DNA of 28,740 bases from DBFJGL01 sp048394785. Lineage in GTDB: Bacteria; Bacillota; Clostridia; Christensenellales; CAG-917. A program made the position numbers and the translations under genes. This document shows positions 1 to 5,787 of the stretch, piece after piece. A model generated the notes under the pieces. The model made no database searches. It had not been told where the DNA came from and saw nothing but the letters and a program-made list of their open reading frames with translations. The stretch lies in assembly GCA_048394785.1 (NCBI GenBank), contig DBFJGL010000010.1, positions 1 to 28,740 of the forward strand, in the 5' to 3' direction. Within the stretch, counting starts at the first letter, position 1, and each line of letters opens with the position of its first letter.

Positions 1-135
1 TTATAAATCTTTATTATCAACAGATTGCGGCAACTGTACCCGCTTTCACCGCTGCGGTAGGCAACCGAGCAAAATATTTTTATCCTTCGATTGCTTATAA
101 ATGAGTTCTCTCATCGCATTTCGCTAACCGATTTC

Positions 136-162
136 TCCGAAATAAAAAGCATTTTACTCGGA
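136..162 (-). terminator. Weak hairpin downstream of the U32-family gene
   Basis: An imperfect inverted repeat (TCCGA ... TCGGA with an inner A-rich/T-rich pairing) lies just past the stop codon of the leftward U32 gene. There is no clear uridine run after it, so terminator function is only a possibility. Positions 1-135 hold nothing else I can recognise. Confidence 0.25.
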
Positions 163-172
163 TTTGCGCATA

Positions 173-1381
173 TCAGAGTTTCTCTCTGCGCAGAATATCC
201 CCCGTCCGCAAACCTATCGTATCGTCGAAAGTGTATAAATGCTGTACGAGTTTCGCGTCCGCAACGGGAGTTCCGTCCGCAGTTAAAATGTTCTTGACCT
301 CGAACTCTCTTATCGGTTTGGCGGGCGAAAGCACCTGCAAAACGTCTCCCTCATAGAACCTGTTGCGCATCTCGACCTGCGCGCGTCCTTCAACCGACGA
401 CTGCACCACCGCAATGAAATCGCATTTATCCTCTATGCGTTCTCCGCCGTACGCCACCGTATCCGTTGCGTTTCCGTCAAAAAACGCTTCGGTATAAGGA
501 CGGTGCGCAATTCTATCGAGCTCACATTGAAGCTCGTCTGCGTCGTTTATTCTTCCGCACGCGGCAATATCGTCGAGAGCCGCGCGATATGCGCGCGCAA
601 CGGTAGCAACGTAAAATTCGCTTTTCATTCTGCCCTCTACCTTAAACGAACTTACGCCCGCGTCTATGAGTTCGGGCAGACGGTTTAACAGGTTCAGGTC
701 TTTGCTGCTCATAATATAGCTTGCTTTATCGTCCTGCTCCAAAAACGCGTCGCATTTTGTGTATCCGTCGTCGTCGGACAGTCTGTAACGCCACCTGCAC
801 GGCTGAGCGCACTCGCCGCGATTTCCGCTTCTGCCTATAAAATAATCGGACAACAGACATCTTCCGCTCATACTTACGCACATTGCGCCGTGCACAAACG
901 CCTCCAACTCCACGTCGGGGTTATAGTCCTTGATTTCTTTGATTTCCGAAACCGACAACTCACGCGCAAGCACCACTCTGGACGCGCCCTGCTCCGCAAA
1001 AAATCTCACGGCATATTTATTTGATACGTTCGCCTGCGTGGACACGTGCACTTCGAGCGACGGCGCAACTTTTTTTGCGAGCGCGAGCAAGCCGCAGTCG
1101 GACACTATTACGCCGTCCGCCCCTGCACTTTCTATAAACTTAAAGCTGTCCTCCGCCGCGGCAAGATCGCTGTTTTTCGCGTAAATATTCATCGTGACGT
1201 AAAGCTTTTTGCCTTGCGTCTTTGCAAGCGAGCACGCCGTTTTCATATCGTCCTCGCCGAAATTATCCGCAAACGCGCGCAATGACAACGCTTTCATTCC
1301 TACGTATGCCGCGTCCGCGCCGAAATAATAAGCTGTTTTAAGTTTTTTAAGATTGCCTGCCGGCAACAACAATTCAACCAT
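173..1381 (-). CDS. Peptidase U32 family protein (TrhP/RlhA/UbiU-like, probable RNA hydroxylation factor)
   Basis: A 402-residue protein with a TIM-barrel-like N-terminus (starting VELLLPAGN). The U32 signature is at residues 160-178: E160-x-F162-x2-G165-A-M-C168-x4-G173-x-C175-x-L-S178. Four cysteines (168, 175, 191, 195) sit where characterised family members hold an iron-sulfur cluster. Members with known roles hydroxylate RNA bases: TrhP makes 5-hydroxyuridine at tRNA position 34 from prephenate, and RlhA acts on 23S rRNA. UbiU/UbiV act in ubiquinone synthesis. The old label 'collagenase/protease' is not supported by those studies. The length fits the roughly 400-residue Firmicutes type (YrrO-like). 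The start is ATG at 1381; the ribosome binding site is weak (AGAAG). The exact substrate cannot be read from sequence. Confidence 0.9.
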   Translation of the reverse strand: MVELLLPAGNLKKLKTAYYFGADAAYVGMKALSLRAFADNFGEDDMKTACSLAKTQGKKLYVTMNIYAKNSDLAAAEDSFKFIESAGADGVIVSDCGLLALAKKVAPSLEVHVSTQANVSNKYAVRFFAEQGASRVVLARELSVSEIKEIKDYNPDVELEAFVHGAMCVSMSGRCLLSDYFIGRSGNRGECAQPCRWRYRLSDDDGYTKCDAFLEQDDKASYIMSSKDLNLLNRLPELIDAGVSSFKVEGRMKSEFYVATVARAYRAALDDIAACGRINDADELQCELDRIAHRPYTEAFFDGNATDTVAYGGERIEDKCDFIAVVQSSVEGRAQVEMRNRFYEGDVLQVLSPAKPIREFEVKNILTADGTPVADAKLVQHLYTFDDTIGLRTGDILRREKL

Positions 1382-1418
1382 ATTGCTATCTTCTCATATC
1401 GAATAAAAATTATCAAGT

Positions 1419-1452
1419 AAAATAAGAAACGCCACTATGGCGTTCCTTATTT
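1419..1452 (-). terminator. Hairpin terminator after the lipoprotein gene
   Basis: AATAAG-A-AACGCCA pairs with TGGCGTT-C-CTTATT around a 3-nt loop, with one mismatch. On the minus strand it is followed by a T-rich tail, which suits termination of the leftward lipoprotein transcript (stop at 1544). It lies just upstream of the U32 start, so the U32 gene probably has its own promoter. The rest of 1382-1543 shows nothing else. Confidence 0.6.
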
Positions 1453-1543
1453 ATTTCCGTATTGCAGGCTCGTCTTCCGCCGTACATCATTCGTTTACCG
1501 TGCATTGCGTCGGTTCATTCCTTTGCTTGCCGCATTGCGTTAA

Positions 1544-2497
1544 TCAATAATCCCACTTGAAGACGTATCCGTCGCCGTCGGGTAATATTCTCACCTCTTT
1601 TTTGACAATGTTTCCGCTGCCGTCGCGCTCGAAGATTTCAGCCTCAATCAGCTTCTTGCCGTTTATGACCTTCTCCTCGTATTCCACTTGGAAAACCTTT
1701 CCGTTTTCGACGCTTTTCATCTCGACGCTATGCTCGTTTCCCTCGTTTTCGAACTCCAAGGATATGGTTTTCACCGCTACGCCGCTCGTATAAACGGTAT
1801 ATTGAAATTCGTTTTCGTTCTCGCCGTCCGACGAAGAACCGCTCTCCTGTCTGAACACAATCTTATCGCTTCCGTCTTGATTGAGGAAGGCGGTCATTAC
1901 AAGCTCGACTTCCGTTTCCGTTTCTCTGCCCTCGGTTTCGGTTTCAACGGTACGTCTGCCCTCTACGGGATACTCCGCAACATTTTCTCCCTCGCCGATA
2001 ACGATTACGCCTTTAATCGCAAATTGTTCCGTTTGCTCGATTTCGTCCCAATCGCTTTCGGTTATGACGCCGTTCGAAGTCTGATTGAAATACATCACAT
2101 AAGTTTGTTTGTTGTCCGCAAGGTCTGTCACGTTTACGGTCATCTTATGAGTATAATCCTCTCTGTCCGACTTCTCGGTGACAACCGCCATAGCGTCCTC
2201 GCCAATGAACTTGTCAAGCACTTTTAGTTGCTCGATAATTTCCTTTTGTTCAGCCTCGGTGAGTTCGCCTCTCATTGCTCTCTGTCCGCCCGAGCCGATA
2301 TTTGCAGCCACTTCCTCGGCAACCGCCGCGGTCGACGCCATAGAAAACGCGACGCTGTCTTCTACGCTCATATTCGAGTTTATAAAACCGTTGCTCGCCG
2401 TGTTTGTGTTGCTCTTATTATCGCAGGCGGTCAATCCTACCGCAAGCGCAACCGCGGTTGCCGCGGTGACTATAATTGCAATAAATTTCTTTTTCAT
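1544..2497 (-). CDS. Lipoprotein homologous to the neighbouring anti-sigma ectodomain
   Basis: A 317-residue predicted lipoprotein of unknown function. I chose the ATG at 2497 because GGAGGAAT lies at the right distance and the protein then opens with a lipoprotein signal peptide (MKKKFIAIIV..., lipobox LTAC, Cys25). The mature part is acidic and rich in Glu and Thr. Its body aligns with the extracytoplasmic part of the protein encoded at 2613-3749. Shared blocks are a D-R-[ED]-x-Y segment, a [FY]-Y-[FN]-Q segment, an I-x-G-V-x-V block, and EYPV-x-G-[RK]-RTVE followed by ETEVEL, in the same order and spacing. The gene is therefore a paralogue of that ectodomain without the cytoplasmic and membrane parts. 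It has its own promoter resembling that of the sigma gene, so it is probably a member of that regulon. Sensing or decoy function is inference. Confidence 0.85.
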   Translation of the reverse strand: MKKKFIAIIVTAATAVALAVGLTACDNKSNTNTASNGFINSNMSVEDSVAFSMASTAAVAEEVAANIGSGGQRAMRGELTEAEQKEIIEQLKVLDKFIGEDAMAVVTEKSDREDYTHKMTVNVTDLADNKQTYVMYFNQTSNGVITESDWDEIEQTEQFAIKGVIVIGEGENVAEYPVEGRRTVETETEGRETETEVELVMTAFLNQDGSDKIVFRQESGSSSDGENENEFQYTVYTSGVAVKTISLEFENEGNEHSVEMKSVENGKVFQVEYEEKVINGKKLIEAEIFERDGSGNIVKKEVRILPDGDGYVFKWDY

Positions 2498-2524
2498 AGT
2501 GGATTCCTCCGTTGTCTTTTGCCT

Positions 2525-2554
2525 ATATAACAACGCAACCGCCAATCTTGCCAA
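2525..2554 (-). promoter_or_regulatory. Candidate promoter of the lipoprotein gene, matching the sigma-gene promoter
   Basis: On the minus strand, TTGGCA (2554-2549) and TTATAT (2530-2525) are 18 bp apart. The first A after TTGGCA and the TTG just before TTATAT are also shared with the promoter of the sigma factor gene (4326-4297), while the spacer interiors differ. The distance to the GGAGG and ATG of the lipoprotein gene is normal. Confidence 0.6.
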
Positions 2555-2612
2555 AAATACTTGATTTATAAAACAAATGTATAATAAACGCCTTTTTATA
2601 GCCGAATATTGC

Positions 2613-3749
2613 CTATTCTTTCTCCCACGAATATTCGTAATGCTTTTCGCCGTCGATTTCGACCACGGTGATTTTTACCGTTTTTACGACGTTTCCGGAC
2701 GCGATTTTCGCAGTGATGACGGGATTGAGATTTTCATCCAATTCTTCTTCGTAATCTATTTCCGTCCTGACTCCGCCTTTGTCCGTGATTATTTTGAGTT
2801 CGTGCTCATCGCTTTCGGCTTCGCGTTCCACGGTCACCGTCTCCACGCGCTTATTGTTCTTATAATAGGAATAGATAAATTCTTCCTCGTACTCCGCCCC
2901 CTCTCGCTCGACCTCCTGCTTGAATTGAATATATTCGCCGTTACTTTTGTTAATGTAAACGGTAAACGTAAGTTCGACCTCGGTTTCGTTCTCGCCGTCC
3001 TCGTACTCGCTCTCCACCGTGCGCTTGCCGCTTACGGGATATTCGCGCATCTCCCCGTCCGCCGAAACCACCATCACTCCGTCTATCGTAAACATCTCCT
3101 CCCCACGGTTGTTTCCGAGATATTTCTGATTATAATACAACAGATATTCCTCTGCTTTACCGAGAATGCTTACTGCGCTGACTTTGAAACAGTATGCGTA
3201 TCCGTCTCTGTCGGACGCGATATGCGATGTGGTCTTGCTGCTGCCGTCAATCATATTTTCCAACATCGAAATCTGCTGCTTTATAAGGTCTTTTTCTTCC
3301 TCCGTAAATTCTTCGGAGCCGTCCGATAAAACGGAACCGACCAAACTCGGCGACTGCGCGCAAACCGCCGCCGACATAGCCGAAATCTCTCCCGAATTCG
3401 GCGATAAATCGGATATAAGTCCCGACGTGGACACTATCGAGAACGCCATCAAATCGGATACTTCCGCAAGCACGGGAGAATCATAATCCAAACCGCCGCC
3501 CTTACCCCCATTCTTCGAGGGCGCGTAAAGTCCGAACACCAACCCCATCGTCACGGATATAATCACCACCGCGCAGCACGCAACGGCGGTTATCGTCCGC
3601 ATCATCGGCGCGCGCCTGCGCTCTTTCGCTTCCTTATTCGAGGGCGCATCACCCGCGCCGAATACCGCGCGTTTGGTTGAGCTTTTAAGTTTTTCGTCGG
3701 GCAAGAGTTGTTTTGCGTCCTCTCTCAGCCTTTTTTTAATCGAGCTCAT
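2613..3749 (-). CDS. Membrane-anchored anti-sigma-like protein
   Basis: A 378-residue protein in three parts. There is a basic N-terminal cytoplasmic segment (1-50) without a zinc anti-sigma HxxxCxxC motif, one membrane span (about 51-74), and a large acidic extracytoplasmic domain (75-378). The start codon overlaps the end of the sigma factor gene by 14 bp, a coupling typical of sigma/anti-sigma pairs. Gene order and topology are the basis for the call; no named anti-sigma family is recognised. The ectodomain is homologous to the lipoprotein encoded just downstream (1544-2497). The N-terminal segment is probably what binds the sigma factor, and the ectodomain what senses the envelope signal. 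An alternative is a membrane protein merely co-expressed with the sigma factor. Confidence 0.75.
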   Translation of the reverse strand: MSSIKKRLREDAKQLLPDEKLKSSTKRAVFGAGDAPSNKEAKERRRAPMMRTITAVACCAVVIISVTMGLVFGLYAPSKNGGKGGGLDYDSPVLAEVSDLMAFSIVSTSGLISDLSPNSGEISAMSAAVCAQSPSLVGSVLSDGSEEFTEEEKDLIKQQISMLENMIDGSSKTTSHIASDRDGYAYCFKVSAVSILGKAEEYLLYYNQKYLGNNRGEEMFTIDGVMVVSADGEMREYPVSGKRTVESEYEDGENETEVELTFTVYINKSNGEYIQFKQEVEREGAEYEEEFIYSYYKNNKRVETVTVEREAESDEHELKIITDKGGVRTEIDYEEELDENLNPVITAKIASGNVVKTVKITVVEIDGEKHYEYSWEKE

Positions 3750-4284
3750 TGCTCCCTCCTTTCAGATTTGCGATTTCGCCGAGTTTTTTAAGCGAAACTT
3801 TCAATCTGTGCGATACCGTTGATATAGGCAGTCCGAGCACGCTCGCCGCTTCTCTGCGCTTATATCCCGACACCGCGCACATCGTTACTATTGTGAAATC
3901 TTCCTCCGACAACACCTTTCTTGCCAGCGAAATCAACCCGAAACTGTCCTCGTCGGGCAGTCCCTCCTGTCCGCCGAACCTTTCGCCCTCCGCCGAAAAA
4001 TCAGTGGGGACGGTTCGTTTACGCCTATTGTATTCGTTTATCGCCAACCGCTTGCCTATGGTCATCAGCCAGCTGAGCAAGTTGTCGGAGTTATAACTCA
4101 TTCGTCCGCGATATGCCGCGGCGTAAGTGTCCTGAACCACGTCGTCCGCCGCGTCCTTATCGTTAAGCACGGAATATACGGCAAAAAATACCGCCTTGAC
4201 GGTTCTGTCGTATATGTAATCGAACGCGCTTGCGTCACCCGATTTTAACCTTTCCATCGCTCTTTCGAGCGCCGCTTCGGACAT
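3736..4284 (-). CDS. ECF-type RNA polymerase sigma factor
   Basis: A 182-residue sigma-70 family protein with only regions 2 and 4. Region 2 spans about residues 20-90 and includes DAADDVVQDTYAAAYRG and SWLMTIGKRLAINEYNRRKR. Region 4 spans about 126-172, with the helix-turn-helix YKRREAASVLGLPISTVSHR. Size and layout fit the extracytoplasmic-function group. The stop overlaps the start of the membrane protein at 2613-3749, its likely anti-sigma factor. The ATG at 4284 follows an AAAGGG sequence. The promoter just upstream resembles that of the downstream lipoprotein gene, which suggests autoregulation. Which ECF subgroup it belongs to was not determined. Confidence 0.95.
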   Translation of the reverse strand: MSEAALERAMERLKSGDASAFDYIYDRTVKAVFFAVYSVLNDKDAADDVVQDTYAAAYRGRMSYNSDNLLSWLMTIGKRLAINEYNRRKRTVPTDFSAEGERFGGQEGLPDEDSFGLISLARKVLSEEDFTIVTMCAVSGYKRREAASVLGLPISTVSHRLKVSLKKLGEIANLKGGSNELD

Positions 4285-4296
4285 ACTCTACCCTTT

Positions 4297-4326
4297 ATAT
4301 AACAATTCGGAGAGAGTTTTTGCCAA
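4297..4326 (-). promoter_or_regulatory. Candidate autoregulated promoter of the sigma factor gene
   Basis: Minus-strand TTGGCA (4326-4321) and TTATAT (4302-4297) are 18 bp apart, with TTG directly before TTATAT. This arrangement is repeated at 2554-2525 before the lipoprotein gene. The -10-like box is so close to the ATG (4284) that transcripts would have a leader of only a few bases. Half of an inverted repeat (4304-4315) lies in the spacer. Confidence 0.55.
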
Positions 4327-4353
4327 CTTATTGCAAAATTTTCTCTCCGAATT
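4304..4353. repeat. 12-bp perfect inverted repeat between the PI-PLC and sigma genes
   Basis: AATTCGGAGAGA (4304-4315) and TCTCTCCGAATT (4342-4353) are exact complements separated by 26 nt. In RNA from the upstream PI-PLC gene this would be a stable hairpin, but it has no uridine run. As DNA, its two arms flank the -35 box of the sigma promoter, so it could be an operator. Which of these applies is open. Confidence 0.6.
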
Positions 4354-4368
4354 TTTCAAAATTGTTCT

Positions 4369-5469
4369 TTATGCTAAATATTCCTCTATTCCGCTTCGGA
4401 ATGAGGCTGCCTTATCATCCGCTATCACACCCTTTTTAAGGTTTAATCTGAGCGTCAGCGCGCTTTTTTCGCAGGTCACGAAATCTCGCATTATTATGTT
4501 GATATACTGAATGTTTTCATCGTCGTCATACAGATTTTTGACAAACTCGTTCATTAAACCGATGAGCTTGCCTTCGCGGTATCTCGGTCCGAATATCAGA
4601 GAAATATCGGTAAGCTGCGACTGCAACACGAACAACCCTTCGTTTATACTCTTGAATTCGTCTATGTACGACGGTATCACCTCGCTCACAAATTTTTTCG
4701 CGCTTTTTCCGTTTTTGGACTTCTCGTAAAGCGAGGTGAGTACGGCGTCTTGAAATTTATCCTTGTCGTTAGTACGCTCGAAGAAATAGTTTTTGCCCGA
4801 AAAATCCGTTTCGTCGCGGTCGATGAGCACAAGGCATTTGCCTCTTACGTCGCCCATAGTAAGACTGTCGATATATGCGACGGGGTTGTCGGTATCGTTC
4901 ACGATAAAGCGGTCGACGCCCACGGTCTGCTCAAACATCTCAAACACTTTCGCCTCCGAACCGTTTTTGAAATGCGAAAAATCGAGTATGAGAAACTCCG
5001 TCGGGTGCGAGTCCATAAACTCGGCTATGTCGTCGAGCACTCCCTGATAAGAAACTCCGTTGACGGGACCGTGGAAAATGACGTATCCCTTTTTGGAAGC
5101 GTTAACTCTTATGTCGAAATAACGGGTTCCTCGCGCAAGTTGCTCCGCGAACGTCAAGTCCTGCGTAGCGCCGTACCAAGGCATCTCCATACAGCCGCTG
5201 TCGTGCGAGCCGGGTATGGCGAGATTTCTGATAAGTTTGTCGTCGGACACATAGCTCATCCAATTTTCCAGAACCTCGTTGGGCTGTTCCTCGTCCTTTA
5301 CGATAACCTTGTTGCCGACAGCTATTATCGGCGCAAGAATTATAACCAACAATAAAATCAGTCCTAAAACACTTCCCGCGACTATCATTGCGATTTTTCC
5401 TTTGCTCAATTTTTTGTGCGTCTTTTGTGAATTGTCGACTGCGTTTGCCGCGTCTCCGATTTCGTTCAT
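4369..5469 (-). CDS. Membrane-anchored PI-PLC X-domain protein
   Basis: A 366-residue protein with a short cytoplasmic N-terminus, one membrane span (about 25-52) and an external domain of the phosphatidylinositol-specific phospholipase C X type. The catalytic pattern is present: IPGSHDSG (His89, Asp90), YFDIRV (Arg121) and IFHGP (His133), equivalent to His32, Asp33, Arg69 and His82 of the Bacillus cereus enzyme. The LILDFSH strand is also present. Enzymes of this family cleave the glycerol-phosphate bond of inositol lipids without calcium; the natural substrate here is unknown. I chose ATG 5469, which has AAGGAG at the right distance; an earlier in-frame start would add 18 residues overlapping the promoter. 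It lies 84 bp upstream of the sigma gene in the same direction and has its own promoter. Confidence 0.88.
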   Translation of the reverse strand: MNEIGDAANAVDNSQKTHKKLSKGKIAMIVAGSVLGLILLLVIILAPIIAVGNKVIVKDEEQPNEVLENWMSYVSDDKLIRNLAIPGSHDSGCMEMPWYGATQDLTFAEQLARGTRYFDIRVNASKKGYVIFHGPVNGVSYQGVLDDIAEFMDSHPTEFLILDFSHFKNGSEAKVFEMFEQTVGVDRFIVNDTDNPVAYIDSLTMGDVRGKCLVLIDRDETDFSGKNYFFERTNDKDKFQDAVLTSLYEKSKNGKSAKKFVSEVIPSYIDEFKSINEGLFVLQSQLTDISLIFGPRYREGKLIGLMNEFVKNLYDDDENIQYINIIMRDFVTCEKSALTLRLNLKKGVIADDKAASFRSGIEEYLA

Positions 5470-5491
5470 AATTTTCTCCTTTATACCGATG

Positions 5492-5520
5492 ATTTTAAGA
5501 CATTTATGTCTTTTAGTCAA
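5492..5520 (-). promoter_or_regulatory. Sigma-A promoter of the PI-PLC gene with an embedded palindrome
   Basis: Minus-strand TTGACT (5520-5515) and TAAAAT (5497-5492) are 17 bp apart and place the transcript start about 16 nt before the ATG. The palindrome AAGACAT-TT-ATGTCTT (5497-5512) fills most of the spacer and touches the -10 box. That is the usual position for a repressor operator; the repressor is unknown. Confidence 0.6.
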
Positions 5521-5529
5521 CACGCGGCG

Positions 5530-5543
5530 CGCGCGTACGCGCG
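5530..5543. repeat. 14-bp perfect palindrome upstream of the PI-PLC promoter
   Basis: CGCGCGTACGCGCG is its own complement and stands out from the AT-rich surroundings. It lies 10 bp upstream of the PI-PLC -35 box. It could be a regulator site or simply a GC-rich structure; nothing in the sequence decides this. Confidence 0.4.
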
Positions 5544-5663
5544 TTCATAAATTAAAGAAAGGCGTTCTTTATAGCACAATCGGCTTATATTTCCGAGCGA
5601 ATTATGCGTGTAAAAAGGACAATTCGGGCAACGATTATTCAAAGCGCGGCAAGTTTTTAAGTA

Positions 5664-5684
5664 ATGCTAAATCGAATTTAGCAT
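5664..5684. promoter_or_regulatory. Palindrome just upstream of the clpB promoter
   Basis: ATGCTAAAT-CGA-ATTTAGCAT is a perfect 9-bp inverted repeat that ends 7 bp before the clpB -35 box. It is not CIRCE and does not resemble the CtsR heptad repeat. It may be a second operator for clpB. Confidence 0.45.
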
Positions 5685-5691
5685 ATTTTAC

Positions 5692-5719
5692 TTGACAAAT
5701 CATTGATATGCGTTACAAT
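5692..5719 (+). promoter_or_regulatory. Sigma-A promoter of clpB
   Basis: A consensus TTGACA (5692-5697) and TACAAT (5714-5719) are separated by 16 bp. The expected transcript start falls inside the CIRCE element that begins at 5721, as in HrcA-controlled promoters. Confidence 0.85.
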
Positions 5720-5720
5720 A

Positions 5721-5747
5721 TTAGCAGTCGATATATATGAGTGCTAA
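5721..5747 (+). promoter_or_regulatory. CIRCE operator (HrcA binding site)
   Basis: TTAGCAGTC-N9-GAGTGCTAA matches the CIRCE consensus TTAGCACTC-N9-GAGTGCTAA with one mismatch and the exact 9-bp spacer. It lies directly after the clpB -10 box. This predicts repression of clpB by HrcA at normal temperature. The hrcA gene is not in the window. Confidence 0.92.
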
Positions 5748-5787
5748 CAATCGATTGCAATGATTGCTAAGCATAAAAGGAGACAAT

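Noticed and set aside
5764..5787. Earlier TTG start for clpB at 5764
   Set aside because: ATG 5788 has AAGGAG at the right distance and gives the usual ClpB N-terminus.
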